Below are positions 15,787 through 24,819 of a stretch of 52,660 nt of DNA, in pieces. The DNA comes from Membranihabitans marinus (GTDB lineage: Bacteria > Bacteroidota > Bacteroidia > Chitinophagales > Saprospiraceae): contig NZ_JAHVHU010000022.1 in the NCBI RefSeq assembly GCF_019802045.1, forward strand, positions 1 to 52,660. The letters are read 5' to 3'. The notes beneath the pieces were generated by a model, which saw only the letters and a program-made list of their open reading frames with translations, did not search any database and was not told where the DNA came from. Position 1 is the stretch's first letter. Each line of letters opens with the position of its first letter. A program made the position numbers and the translations under genes.

Positions 15787-16336
15787 GTATCCATACCGTA
15801 TACACAAACCCGGTCACAACCAATTTCCAAACCACCTTCAGCCCTATGTTAAGTTGGTCGAAACCAATGAAGGATTCGAAGCTTTGATGGAGGGTGCCAC
15901 AGAGTTTATGGCCATGCTTTCTGTGCTGCCACCAGAGAAAATGGGCTACAGCTACCAGAGGGACAAATGGACCGTACAGGATGTATTGATGCATATGATC
16001 GATACAGAGCGAATGTTCCAAAACCGGGCTTTGCGCATTTCACGAAAAGAGTCCCGGGCTTTAAGTGGTTTTGATCAGGATAAGTATGTCAAAAACCTGC
16101 CTAATATTGTCCGGTCCATCGAAAGTATACGCGACGAATATGAAACGGTTCGCAAGGGAACCTTCCTGTTGTTTGCCGGCCTGACCAAAGTCGAGATGAA
16201 GCTGCAAGGTCGTGTGAGTAACTATACGCTAACCCTTCCTTCCATTCCATTTATCATTGCCGGACATGAAATCCACCATCTAAATATTCTTAAAGAGCGA
16301 TATAATATCCAGGATATTCATCCGACTTCGTTGTAA
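15776..16336 (+). CDS. DinB family protein
   Basis: The 186-residue protein has a four-helix DinB-like fold with metal-ligand histidines at the expected places: one in DVLMHMIDTERMF (around 68) and a pair in GHEIHHLNILKERY near the C-terminus. DinB/YfiT-type proteins act as metal-dependent thiol transferases or hydrolases; the name comes from DNA-damage induction in Bacillus and does not imply repair activity. The start overlaps the DUF697-SHOCT gene by 11 nt. Confidence 0.8.
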   Translation: MIHKYPYRIHKPGHNQFPNHLQPYVKLVETNEGFEALMEGATEFMAMLSVLPPEKMGYSYQRDKWTVQDVLMHMIDTERMFQNRALRISRKESRALSGFDQDKYVKNLPNIVRSIESIRDEYETVRKGTFLLFAGLTKVEMKLQGRVSNYTLTLPSIPFIIAGHEIHHLNILKERYNIQDIHPTSL

Positions 16337-16758
16337 TGAAAGCAACGATGTGGTTTTCCCAATCCTTTATTGTGTTCTTCGTCAATTCTATGCTGGACGT
16401 GATGGGAGCAATGTATTCACACTGGTTCTATGCGATGCAAGGTATTATATTTTTGAAATATTAGGTAGTTATTCAGAAATATGTTTATATTTGTCCAGTG
16501 CGTTTCGAACAAATACATATCAAACCAAGAACATTCTTCACTATTTTGGTGATTTTGAGCGTAATCAGTACGCTTCATATTTGGAGCCACTACCAATCGG
16601 ACGCTTTGGTACATGATTCCATATCCATATTAAAAGGATCAGATAGCTTCCGCCTAAAGGAAGTAGGGTTTATTGATTTCGTGGTGACCACGGTTCGGCG
16701 TCTGCTTGTCGTCATGGGATAATTCCTGATCACAAATTATTCTGGCTTTATTCTGGTT
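16337..16758. other. Intergenic region with a weak small-protein candidate
   Basis: A GTG at 16498 opens a 74-codon frame with a hydrophobic stretch (TFFTILVILSVIS). The exact -7-like box TATATTTG lies at 16486-16493, so close that the GTG would be at the transcription start. I do not accept it as a gene without more evidence. No strong hairpin was seen. Confidence 0.3.
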
Positions 16759-17670
16759 TTATTGGGGTGACAAGCCATTGAGAAAATCTTTAATTCCCAT
16801 CCGTCTTTTCCCTTCCCACTGTAAATCTTCTATTTCAAGGTAACCATCAGCAGCGTAAATACGAAAATAGGTTTGATAATCTGTTTTAATGGTGCCCGGG
16901 GTTTCCTGATGGACTTTGTGCACCGGTTCGGCAAAGAATATTTTCAATATTTTATCCTGGTATCGGGTCCAGCTGGCCGGGTAGGGGCTCATTCCGCGTA
17001 TAAAATTGTACAGGTCGTTGACCGGTTGGTCAAAATCGAGTTCATTTTGATCAAAGAAAACTTTCGGTGCAGCAGAAGCAAACTGGTCGCGTTGTGGAGT
17101 GGGGGTAATCTTCCCAGATTCCAGACGCTGTATGGTTTCCAACACAAATTCACCCGATATTTCCATCATTCGATTGTACAGGTCTCCGGCGGTATCATCG
17201 TTTCGGATGGGAACTCTTTCCTGCAATAGTATGTGTCCGGTGTCAATTTTTTCATCGATCAAAAAAGTGGTCATTCCTGTAATCGCTTCCCCTTGAATAA
17301 CGGCATGGTTAATAGGAGCGGCACCTCGAAATGCTGGTAAAAGCGAAGCATGTAAATTGATGGTCCCTAGTCGGGGTATGGACCAGACCAGCTTCGGCAG
17401 CTTCTTAAAGGCTACCACGACAATCAGATCCGGTTCCAGCTCTCGAAGACGATTCAAAAATGAGGCGTGGTTTAATTTTTTCGGTTGGAGGACCTCTAGA
17501 TTTTTTTGATCCGCATATTTCTTAACGGCCGATTCCAGTTTTTGCGATTTATTGCGTCCTCCCCAGTGATCTGGTACCGTAACCACAGCCTGAACCTGGT
17601 GTTCCGAATTATAAAGCGCATCCAAAACGGGCACGGCGAAATCCGGCGTACCCATAAATATGATCTTCAT
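16759..17670 (-). CDS. fmt: Methionyl-tRNA formyltransferase
   Basis: Fmt formylates Met-tRNA(fMet) for translation initiation using 10-formyl-tetrahydrofolate. The 303-residue protein starts MKIIFMGTPDFAVPVLDAL, the classic Fmt N-terminus. It contains the catalytic region NLHASLLPAFRGAAPINHA (with Asn, His and the SLLPxxRG motif), a DTGHILLQ segment, and a C-terminal beta-barrel domain with MSPYPASWT. An upstream in-frame ATG exists, but the conserved start is 17 codons in. No def gene is adjacent. Confidence 0.92.
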   Translation of the reverse strand: MKIIFMGTPDFAVPVLDALYNSEHQVQAVVTVPDHWGGRNKSQKLESAVKKYADQKNLEVLQPKKLNHASFLNRLRELEPDLIVVVAFKKLPKLVWSIPRLGTINLHASLLPAFRGAAPINHAVIQGEAITGMTTFLIDEKIDTGHILLQERVPIRNDDTAGDLYNRMMEISGEFVLETIQRLESGKITPTPQRDQFASAAPKVFFDQNELDFDQPVNDLYNFIRGMSPYPASWTRYQDKILKIFFAEPVHKVHQETPGTIKTDYQTYFRIYAADGYLEIEDLQWEGKRRMGIKDFLNGLSPQ

Positions 17671-17819
17671 ATGAGTTCTTTTTGTGGAGCTTAAAATGGC
17701 AATAAATCGATGGATATGCAAGCTTTTGTGTAAAGGAATTCTTGATACTTCTAAAATTATGAATTAAATTTTGTATCTTGATTCTTTAAAACGATACGTA
17801 TACACAATTATCAATCATA

Positions 17820-18146
17820 ATGAATAGCGAAACCTTTTTACTGTCCTTGCCGGAGAAAGTGGATCCCAATGTACTGGAAGGCCTGGAAACTAATTTTCAC
17901 TTTATCCTCAAGCAACCAGATGGGCAAGATCCCAATGAAATCACGGTTCAGGTACATGATGGTCAGGTGACTGCTGAAAAGGGGCTGAAAGGAGAACCTA
18001 AATGTGTGGTCAAAACATCGGACGAGAATCTGATGAAATTATTAAAAGGTGATTTGAATCCCATGATGGCCATCCTGACGGGGAAGCTCAAAATATCCAA
18101 TCAAAGCGAAATGTTGAAGTATGCCAAGATATTTGGACTGATGTAG
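17820..18146 (+). CDS. SCP2 sterol-binding domain protein
   Basis: This 108-residue single-domain protein follows the SCP2 pattern: a beta-sheet region with FHFILKQPDG, then the family signature CVVKTSDENLMKLLKGDLNPMMAILTGKLKISN, whose GxLNPMxAxMxGKLKIxG helix-strand lines a hydrophobic tunnel. Bacterial SCP2 proteins bind lipids or fatty acyl groups, but their physiological role is mostly unknown. It stands alone with a repeat-rich region downstream. Confidence 0.8.
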   Translation: MNSETFLLSLPEKVDPNVLEGLETNFHFILKQPDGQDPNEITVQVHDGQVTAEKGLKGEPKCVVKTSDENLMKLLKGDLNPMMAILTGKLKISNQSEMLKYAKIFGLM

Positions 18147-18210
18147 GAAGATGAATGGAACCGTCTCTGACGAGATAAGACCCTGTTCCGGGAGTGGCAG
18201 CCGCCTGCCA

Positions 18211-18548
18211 TTGTCAGTGTTTGTGCGGTGAAAAAAATGCTGACAGGTCGTTATGAACCATCGAAATCAAATGGCATAAAGCTAACCTGCCAGCGTTTGT
18301 GGGGTGGGCTAAACGCTGACAGGTCTGTATAAACCATCCGAAACTATTGGCATTAAGAACCCTACATTTTTACAAAAAGCCACCTTCAGCCAGACGCTGT
18401 CAGGTTATTGTGGGGGGGGAAGCTAACCTGACAGTGTTTTGGTCATAGTTTAACTTTGAACAGAAGTTGGAGTCATTAATCCATATACTTATTCGAACAC
18501 AACTGAAACCTGTCAGCGTTTGTGCGGAGGAATAAAACGCTGACAGGT
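18211..18548. repeat. Cluster of REP-like palindromes (CCTGTCAGCGTTT family)
   Basis: Four hairpins lie close together. The best (18508-18548) has perfect 14-bp arms ACCTGTCAGCGTTT and AAACGCTGACAGGT around a GTGCGG-containing loop. Weaker copies of the same design are at 18212-18248 and 18284-18324. A fourth (18394-18438) pairs CTGTCAGGTTA with TAACCTGACAG. Loop sequences GTGCGG and GTGGGG recur, which marks a repeat family and not an ordinary terminator. Confidence 0.85.
18311..18410. repeat. 100-bp direct repeat, copy 1
   Basis: This copy is identical over 100 bases to 18535-18634. It starts inside one REP-like hairpin arm (AAACGCTGACAGGT) and ends in CGCTGTCAGGTTATTG, so both ends lie in palindromic arms. 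That is the pattern expected of a small non-autonomous element or of recombination between hairpins. Confidence 0.9.
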
Positions 18549-18634
18549 CTGTATAAACCATCCGAAACTATTGGCATTAAGAACCCTACATTTTTACAAA
18601 AAGCCACCTTCAGCCAGACGCTGTCAGGTTATTG
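18535..18634. repeat. 100-bp direct repeat, copy 2
   Basis: This is an exact copy of 18311-18410, offset by 224 bp. Absence of any mismatch suggests a recent duplication or ongoing gene conversion. Confidence 0.9.
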
Positions 18635-18755
18635 GGAATGACTACGAATCCATTTCACTACTGGGAGCTTGGCACCCGAGACTATGATTGGCTATTCCCA
18701 ATGCACCAACGAATTTGAACGCTTAGTTCACATTCATTTATCATCATTTTAATAT

Positions 18756-18870
18756 TGAGCTTACTCCAAAAGATACCATCGCCCCTTCAGGGCTCCTTTC
18801 AATCTGTTCATTTATTCGATGGGTAGCACCCAACGTCCAACGCATGGGTGTTTCGAGCCCTGAAGGTGCG
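18756..18870. repeat. Inverted repeat CCTTCAGGGCTC and a 16-bp motif shared with 36783-36798
   Basis: CGCCCCTTCAGGGCTC (18780-18795) is mirrored by GAGCCCTGAAGGTGCG (18855-18870), giving an imperfect inverted repeat of about 90 bp. Beside it, TGAGCTTACTCCAAAA (18756-18771) occurs in the opposite orientation at 36783-36798. It ends at the stop of the DUF5683 gene and could form its terminator hairpin. Confidence 0.7.
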
Positions 18871-18877
18871 ATGTACT

Positions 18878-19531
18878 TCAATCCAATCGATAGCTGAATC
18901 CAATCACAGGAATGACATTCGGTGTCAGGGTAGAAGAACCGTAAATGCCTGCCCGGTCCAGCGGAGATTTGCCGTAACGCAAAGACAGATCATCCGATAT
19001 CTCAAAATTCTTGAGGTGGGCATCGACATAAGCTTCAATGCCGTTCATAAGGTAGATGGCTGCCGTGGCAATGATGCTGAGCTGATATCTTTTGTAATAA
19101 ACATCCCGAATCCGACGGAGTGATTCCTGATTGGGGTATTTTTTAACCAGCTCGTTCTCCGTGTTCGGATCAAAACTCTCACTGTAAGCTGTTCTGAAAT
19201 CCTTATAGTTTTGGTGATTGTCAGCGATAAACCAGATACTGACACCCAATCCTCCATATATAAAAGGGGTTTTCCACCAGGACCGGTTGTATATCTGCCC
19301 AAGACCAGGCAGTGCCAGCGAATACCACAGTGCTTTTTTGGGGTTGGGTTGCCAGGGATCTTGATCTAGGTTGACCGTATCCAGACGTAAGCTGTCATTA
19401 CTCCGCTCCGTTAAAATTTCTGGCGTCTGCAGACTGTCGTTTTGCCCGTTGACCGGATGGATGGCCATAAGAAGCAAAAGAACCAGAGAAGTGGCATTCA
19501 GAACTAATCGATATTTACCGTATCCTGGCAT
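18878..19531 (-). CDS. DUF5683 domain protein, secreted or membrane-associated
   Basis: The protein of about 217 residues has an N-terminal hydrophobic signal (LNATSLVLLLLMAIHPVNGQ). The DUF5683 core follows: ALWYSLALPGLGQIYNRSWWKTPFIYGGLG, a second hydrophobic helix near IATAAIYLMNGIEAYVDAHL, and a conserved C-terminal beta segment. This gene follows parA-parB in many Bacteroidota genomes, often before dapB, which is absent here. The start is ambiguous; in-frame ATGs up to 19636 exist, and the one giving a standard signal peptide is used. Function unknown. Confidence 0.75.
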   Translation of the reverse strand: MPGYGKYRLVLNATSLVLLLLMAIHPVNGQNDSLQTPEILTERSNDSLRLDTVNLDQDPWQPNPKKALWYSLALPGLGQIYNRSWWKTPFIYGGLGVSIWFIADNHQNYKDFRTAYSESFDPNTENELVKKYPNQESLRRIRDVYYKRYQLSIIATAAIYLMNGIEAYVDAHLKNFEISDDLSLRYGKSPLDRAGIYGSSTLTPNVIPVIGFSYRLD

Positions 19532-19677
19532 GAAGCAACTTTTTATAGTATCGCAAAACCTCTTGATGGTGTTGTTCCCGCTCATGTAATACCCATTCTG
19601 CTGTCTTTGTTGGAGCTCCACATCTGTTTTTTGCAATGGATGTATCCGGCTGAAGCTGACTGGAATAATTCACATCC

Positions 19678-20589
19678 TTAGAAGCTGTCCTGATCGATGA
19701 CTTCCAGAATTTCTTCCAGGTGGTTTGGTGTTTCAAATTTAATTTTGATTTCCCCTTTCATGCCGTCCCGGCTGGTAATCATTACGTTCGCACCGAGGGT
19801 TTCGGTCAGTCTGCCTTCAATCCGTTGAATTTCCGGATCGCGATCTTCTGATTTTTCTTCCTGGCGATTTTTGGATGTATGGAGATCCCGGATAAGTCGT
19901 TCCGTCGCCCGTACGGAGAGTCCTTTGTTCAAGATCTGGGAATACACATACAGACATTCGTCGATTTTTGTCAGACTGAGCAAAGCCCGGGCATGTCCCA
20001 TCGACAATTTTTTTTCCTTAACCCCTTTTTGTACTTCGGGTGGTAATTTCAATAACCGGATGTAATTCGTGATCGTGCTGCGGTTTTTACCGATCCGGTT
20101 GGACAGTTCTTCGTGCGTGATATTACATTCATCGATCAGTCGCTGATAGCTGATGGATATTTCAAGCGGATTCAGGTCTTCCCGCTGGATGTTCTCCACA
20201 AGTGCCATCTCCAGCAATTCAATGTCGTTCGCAATACGGACATAGGCGGGTATTGCTTCGAGTCCTGCGAGTTCTGCCGCACGAAATCGACGTTCTCCGC
20301 TGATAATCTGGTACTTATCTTTGTGGAGTTTCCGAATGGTAATGGGTTGAATGATCCCATGTGTGCGGATGGATTGGGACAATTCTTCCAGCGCCTCGTC
20401 GTCAAATTGATTCCGGGGCTGATCGGGGTTTGCCTCGATTTTTTCCAGGGGGATCTGAAAGAGTAATTGATCCGAATCAACCCCTTCGCCCTCCGCTTTG
20501 ATCGGCAGACTGATTTCCCGTTCTTCATCCATATTGGACAAAAGCGCCTGAAGCCCTTTGCCCAATTCTTTTTTCTTTATTTTAGCCAT
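19678..20589 (-). CDS. parB: Chromosome partitioning protein ParB
   Basis: ParB binds parS sites, spreads as a CTP-dependent clamp and works with ParA in chromosome segregation. The 303-residue protein begins with KKKELGKGLQALL, shows the N-terminal CTP-binding motif GERRFRAAEL, the VENIQREDLNPLE segment, and a helix-turn-helix around SNRIGKNRSTITNYIRLLKLP. The C-terminal dimerisation domain is present. It lies 3 nt downstream of parA. I saw no clear parS (TGTTCCACGTGGAACA-like) nearby. Confidence 0.93.
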   Translation of the reverse strand: MAKIKKKELGKGLQALLSNMDEEREISLPIKAEGEGVDSDQLLFQIPLEKIEANPDQPRNQFDDEALEELSQSIRTHGIIQPITIRKLHKDKYQIISGERRFRAAELAGLEAIPAYVRIANDIELLEMALVENIQREDLNPLEISISYQRLIDECNITHEELSNRIGKNRSTITNYIRLLKLPPEVQKGVKEKKLSMGHARALLSLTKIDECLYVYSQILNKGLSVRATERLIRDLHTSKNRQEEKSEDRDPEIQRIEGRLTETLGANVMITSRDGMKGEIKIKFETPNHLEEILEVIDQDSF

Positions 20590-20592
20590 AGT

Positions 20593-21378
20593 TTATGCCG
20601 TTTGGTGTTCGACCACATGTTGTTTATTTATAAATTCATGAGCCAGATTTAAAAAATTACGGGCGCCTTTGCTCCCTGCGTCATAAATTATAACTGGCTT
20701 TTGGACGCTGGGCGATTCACCGATTTTGGAATTTCGGTGAATAATGGTTTCAAAAACGTAATCCTTCACATGATTCTGAACTTGCTCGACAACCATATTG
20801 GCCAGTCGGAGCCGTTTATCATACATCGACAGAATAATGCCTTCGATGGTCAATTCTGGATTGAAATTCTGCCGAACCAATCTAATGGTATTTTTGAGTT
20901 TTCCTAATCCATCCAGTGCAAATATTTCGCATTGTATGGGAATCAGCACACTGTCCGCAGCGGTCAGGGCATTGAGTGTCAACACACCGAGACTGGGCAG
21001 ACAATCGATGAAAATAAAATCATAATCATCCTGCAGTTCCCGGACCAAAAGCTGAACCCGTCCATGCCGGTTGGTCGCGTGAGCCAATTCCACTTCTGCA
21101 CCGACCAGATCAATCGAAGAGGGCAGCACAAAAAGATTGGGTGTTTCTGTTTCCATAATGGCCTCCCGGGCTGATGATTCGTTCATCAGACAGTCGTAGA
21201 CTGAAGTTTCCACGTCATCCTTCTGAATCCCAAGTCCATAGGTCGTGTTGGATTGAGGATCCAGGTCAATGACCAGGACTTTTTGTTCCAGGATAGCCAA
21301 ACAGGCGGCCAGATTGATCGCTGTTGTTGTTTTTCCTACGCCACCTTTTTGATTGGCAATCGCAACAATTTTACCCAT
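20593..21378 (-). CDS. parA: Chromosome partitioning ATPase ParA/Soj
   Basis: The 261-residue deviant Walker ATPase has KGGVGKTTTAINLA at 11-24 (signature Lys and P-loop), the Walker A' motif DLDPQSNTTYGLG and Walker B FIFIDCLPSLG. It belongs to the chromosomal Soj type without an N-terminal HTH extension. With ParB it positions replication origins. It is preceded by the UPF0173 hydrolase with 5 nt spacing and followed directly by parB, forming an operon. Confidence 0.93.
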   Translation of the reverse strand: MGKIVAIANQKGGVGKTTTAINLAACLAILEQKVLVIDLDPQSNTTYGLGIQKDDVETSVYDCLMNESSAREAIMETETPNLFVLPSSIDLVGAEVELAHATNRHGRVQLLVRELQDDYDFIFIDCLPSLGVLTLNALTAADSVLIPIQCEIFALDGLGKLKNTIRLVRQNFNPELTIEGIILSMYDKRLRLANMVVEQVQNHVKDYVFETIIHRNSKIGESPSVQKPVIIYDAGSKGARNFLNLAHEFINKQHVVEHQTA

Positions 21379-21383
21379 TTATA

Positions 21384-22064
21384 TTATATTTCTTTCGTTT
21401 CTCCGATGGAAAGTAAATGGCCTTCGATATCGTGATCTCGGAAATAGGCCATAACTTCTTCCTGGTCAATTTTTATGACCTCAAAGGTATCAAAATGGCA
21501 GCCAACAATCGTATTACAGGCCAAAAATTCAACAGCTAAAGGTACATCGGTGTATTCCATCGTGAAGTTGCCGCCAATCGGTAAAATGGCAAAGTCCAAC
21601 GGGGGACACATCATGGGGATCAACTTCATGTCCATGGTCAATCCGGTGTCTCCGGCAATGTAAAATGTCGCTTCATCTGCTGTGATGACGAAGCCCAAAG
21701 GATTGGCTCCATAACTGCCATCAGGCAGCTGACTGGAATGCGTCGCTGCAACGGCACGGACGGTCCCAAAATCAAATTTATGTCGCCCGCCGGTGTTCAT
21801 CCCGTGTCCTTCAAAGCCTTTTTCAGCATACCAACTGACAATTTCAAAAGAGGAAATCACGGTGGCATTCGTGCGTTCCAGAATTCGCTCGGCATCGAGA
21901 ACGTGATCCTGATGGCCATGTGTCAATAGAATATAATCGGCCGGAATGGTGTCGACATCAATGTTTTTGACCAGTTCATTTCCGGTAATAAACGGATCCA
22001 CCAGAATGACTTTGCCATTGAGTTTGAAGAGAAAACAGGAATGACCAAAATAGGTGATGTTCAT
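21384..22064 (-). CDS. UPF0173 family metal-dependent hydrolase (metallo-beta-lactamase fold)
   Basis: The 226-residue protein has the metallo-beta-lactamase signature THGHQDH (HxHxDH) near residue 48, an N-terminal YFGHSCF strand typical of UPF0173, a metal His in AATHSS, Asp in IAGDTG, and a late His in GCHFDTF. The family resembles L-ascorbate-6-phosphate lactonase UlaG and RNase Z folds, but its substrate is unknown. It is the first gene of a unit with parA, parB and DUF5683. Confidence 0.85.
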   Translation of the reverse strand: MNITYFGHSCFLFKLNGKVILVDPFITGNELVKNIDVDTIPADYILLTHGHQDHVLDAERILERTNATVISSFEIVSWYAEKGFEGHGMNTGGRHKFDFGTVRAVAATHSSQLPDGSYGANPLGFVITADEATFYIAGDTGLTMDMKLIPMMCPPLDFAILPIGGNFTMEYTDVPLAVEFLACNTIVGCHFDTFEVIKIDQEEVMAYFRDHDIEGHLLSIGETKEI

Positions 22065-22266
22065 AAAATATGGTATTTGCTCTGTGAAAAAGTTATCAAC
22101 TACGAAGATATATATTATTCGTCAAAAAGACATATCTAATCATTTGCGTTATATAAGGTACTGAAAACCTATACTGCAAAAACAAGAACCGAAACGTTAT
22201 TGTTGCAATTTCAGGACGGATAATGGAAACCCTTTTCAGAACTTTCTTTAAATTGCCGGCCGAAGT

Positions 22267-23004
22267 ATGTATCACAACAAATTATCCATAGAGCATTGGG
22301 GGCGCATCGACTATCAAGAAGCCTGGGACAGACAAAGTGTCTACCAAAGAAAACTGGTTGCGCTGAAGAGAACGGCGCGTGCAGAAGGAATCGTCCGTAA
22401 TGAAGGGACGCATTTTTTGGTTCTTTGTGAACATCATCCGGTTTATACCTTAGGGAAATCGGGTAAAACAGCCCATTTGTTAGTCAATGAACATTTTCTG
22501 AAAGAACACGGAATTACCTTCTACAGAATTAATCGGGGTGGCGACATTACTTACCACGGACCCGGGCAATTGGTTGCATATCCGATTCTGGATCTGGAAT
22601 TTTTTTATACCGATATTCATCGGTATGTCCGAACCCTGGAAGAATCCGTGATTCGCACTCTGGCTGACTATGGAGTGGTCGGTCGGCGGATCGAAGGGTT
22701 TACCGGCGTGTGGACCGGACAAAAATCTGCCCGGAAAATATGTGCAATCGGCATTCACATGAGCCGATGGGTGAGTATGCATGGTCTGGCATTCAATGTC
22801 AATACCGATCTCACGAATTTTCAGTACATCGTTCCCTGTGGGATTGAAGCGGAGAATATGGCCGTGACGTCCTTAGCCCGGGAAGTGGGACATGAACTGG
22901 ACATAACGGAAGTTACGACTCGTTTTACGAATCACTTTACCCATTTATTTAATATAGATCAATGCGAAGAAAGAAAAACCCAAAAGATTCATATACCATC
23001 ATGA
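22267..23004 (+). CDS. lipB: Octanoyl-[acyl-carrier-protein]:protein N-octanoyltransferase
   Basis: LipB moves octanoyl groups from ACP to lipoyl domains such as those of pyruvate dehydrogenase, whose E1-beta is encoded in this window. The 245-residue protein carries RGGDITYHGPGQLVAYPIL (90-108), the catalytic Lys in ARKICAIGIHMSRW (K157) and the acyl-accepting Cys in YIVPCGI (C191). Its 3' end overlaps the thioesterase gene by 43 nt in another frame, so the pair is probably translationally coupled. Confidence 0.92.
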   Translation: MYHNKLSIEHWGRIDYQEAWDRQSVYQRKLVALKRTARAEGIVRNEGTHFLVLCEHHPVYTLGKSGKTAHLLVNEHFLKEHGITFYRINRGGDITYHGPGQLVAYPILDLEFFYTDIHRYVRTLEESVIRTLADYGVVGRRIEGFTGVWTGQKSARKICAIGIHMSRWVSMHGLAFNVNTDLTNFQYIVPCGIEAENMAVTSLAREVGHELDITEVTTRFTNHFTHLFNIDQCEERKTQKIHIPS

Positions 23005-23492
23005 CCCATCTGGTAATGCCCAATGATACGAATCATCTCGGTGATTTGATGGGAGGAATTTTGATGCGTTGGATGGATGTCGCGGGAGCTATGGCGGGGA
23101 TGCGGCATTGCAATTCTCCGGTGGTGACGGCAGGAGTTGATCATGTTTCGTTTGATCTGTCGATTCCTCTTGGCGCTATGGTCGTGCTGGAAGGATGGGT
23201 GACCCGCGCGTTTACCACCTCCATTGAAGTATTCATTGAAGTGTTCAAAGAAGATCTTGATGGTCAAAGAACGAAATGTAATGAAGCCTTTTTTACATTT
23301 GTTTCCCTGGATCGGGAGACTCGAAAACCAATTCAAACACCTCTGGTTGAGCCGGGTACGAAACGGGAACATGCGCTCTACGACGGGGCTCTTCGACGAA
23401 GAGAGTTGCGTCTGATCATGGCCGGCCGGATGGAACCAGGAGAAGCAGGGCATCTGAAAGCCTTGTTTGACAAGCCGGATACAAGCCGTTAG
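22962..23492 (+). CDS. Acyl-CoA thioesterase (hotdog fold, YciA/BACH type)
   Basis: The 176-residue single-hotdog protein shows the acyl-CoA hydrolase pattern: MPNDTNHLGDLMGGILMRWMDVAGAMA (the N and D of NxxGxxxGG..D are the catalytic region), VDHVSFDLSIPLGAMVVLEGWVTRAFTTSIEV, and NEAFFTFVSLD. Such enzymes release free fatty acids from acyl-CoA. The start overlaps the end of lipB; an internal ATG (residue 14) would remove most of the overlap but is less likely given the basic leader often seen. Confidence 0.85.
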   Translation: MRRKKNPKDSYTIMTHLVMPNDTNHLGDLMGGILMRWMDVAGAMAGMRHCNSPVVTAGVDHVSFDLSIPLGAMVVLEGWVTRAFTTSIEVFIEVFKEDLDGQRTKCNEAFFTFVSLDRETRKPIQTPLVEPGTKREHALYDGALRRRELRLIMAGRMEPGEAGHLKALFDKPDTSR

Positions 23493-23547
23493 AAGTGAGG
23501 TATCGGGCGTTTCTTTTAGTTTTAAATTTTTAAAGCCAATTCATACC

Positions 23548-24042
23548 ATGCGGATTACAGATCAAAATCAGGCTCGTTGGGAAGCACTTTATAATTCCGC
23601 GATTGAATTCCGAAATTTCAAACCTTGGAATCACTTTGATGATTCGTATATTTTTGGTGTCCGGGATCCATGGTCTGATGAAATTGGGTGGTGCGTTATC
23701 ATGGGGAATGGCGGAATAGTTTATGGATTAGCCGTTTACACGGGCAAGGCGGGTTTTTTAAGTTATGAAAATATGATTTATAGCTTTGAGGAAGAAGACG
23801 GACTTGGTATCGCATTGAGTCAAAAGTGTCTTAAGGTAGAGTTTGATGACCGGGGGGATATCGAAGATACAGATCGAGAAATATATGAGAAGCTTGGTCT
23901 CCGCTTTCGGGGGCACAATCAATATCCGGTGATACGGCGCAGTGATCCCGGGTATTACCCGTGGCCACTGGAATCAGAGGCTGAAGTGGTTTTTTTGAAA
24001 CATTGCCTGGATCAGTCGATTCATGCCGTACAGTTGGCTTAG
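23548..24042 (+). CDS. Uncharacterised protein, N-terminal half of a split gene (DUF7309-like)
   Basis: The 164-residue product starts MRITDQNQARWEALYNSA and contains FKPWNHFDDSYIFGVRDPWSDEIGWCVIMGNGG and a YPVIRRSDPGYYPWPLES segment. It resembles the N-terminal DUF7309 part of larger proteins whose C-terminal part resembles DUF6930. Here it stops at a TAG, and the matching downstream half continues in the same reading frame 24 nt later. No function is known. Family names are my recollection and should be treated as tentative. Confidence 0.6.
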   Translation: MRITDQNQARWEALYNSAIEFRNFKPWNHFDDSYIFGVRDPWSDEIGWCVIMGNGGIVYGLAVYTGKAGFLSYENMIYSFEEEDGLGIALSQKCLKVEFDDRGDIEDTDREIYEKLGLRFRGHNQYPVIRRSDPGYYPWPLESEAEVVFLKHCLDQSIHAVQLA

Positions 24043-24066
24043 GCGGGAAAGATCACGTTGTCGAAT

Positions 24067-24576
24067 ATGGATGATGACGAACTACTGGTTATGGTTCCCA
24101 AATCAATGGAAGCGGAGGATACTTTGACCTGGGATCCGGTTCTGATGCCGCGGCCCGAGACGGAACAAACCCATCAGTATGTCCCCGATCCTTTTTTAGT
24201 GAATCGAATAAAACACGAACTTCCGAAAAAGGATGCGGTCCTGTTTCTGGCCTTGGATTTTATAGCAACTCCTGTTCAGGAGTATGCAGAGCAACGTCCG
24301 TTTTTTCCACGACTGGCCCTGTGGGTCGATGGAGAATCAGGACTTATAGCGGGAAATTATACGTATGCACCTCAGAACATCTGGAAGGAGTTTCAAGCGG
24401 ACTTTCTAGAATTAATCAATAAGGTCGGATATATCCCGGAATCAATCGGAATAAACAGCCCCATGGGGATGGAATTCATGGATGTGTATGGTGATCTGCT
24501 TGATGTGGATCTTGTTTATGCGCCTGAACATCCATTGTTCGCCGAGCTTCGTTCGACTTTCCAGCAGTTTTTTTAA
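24067..24576 (+). CDS. Uncharacterised protein, C-terminal half of a split gene (DUF6930-like)
   Basis: This 169-residue product begins after an in-frame TAG that separates it from the preceding gene. The frame is open from 24043, with a TTG at 24058 and an ATG at 24067 as possible starts. It contains DAVLFLALDFIATPVQEYAEQRPFFPRLALWVD and GYIPESIGINSPMGMEF, resembling the domain found in fusion with the upstream one in other bacteria. It may be a separate partner subunit or the tail of a nonsense-mutated gene. Confidence 0.55.
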   Translation: MDDDELLVMVPKSMEAEDTLTWDPVLMPRPETEQTHQYVPDPFLVNRIKHELPKKDAVLFLALDFIATPVQEYAEQRPFFPRLALWVDGESGLIAGNYTYAPQNIWKEFQADFLELINKVGYIPESIGINSPMGMEFMDVYGDLLDVDLVYAPEHPLFAELRSTFQQFF

Positions 24577-24819
24577 ACCAAAAAGGATTCGGTCTCAATT
24601 ATCCGCGGACTCTTTAATTCCTATTAACGCGTGAGGACGTGGAGTGTTGTGGTACAAAATATTCTATCATTAAACAACATCTACGCTGCTTAGGCAGTGC
24701 GACTTCTCTGAGGATGATGAATACTGCAAAATCATCTGCTAATAATTCCGTACACGAATACGTTATGCGAACTTAATTTCTTATAATTATTTATAAAACA
24801 GTGCAATGGGATAGGGCTC

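Noticed and set aside
19678-21378. parS site near parAB
   Set aside because: I looked for a TGTTCCACGTGGAACA-like 16-mer and saw none in or around the genes.
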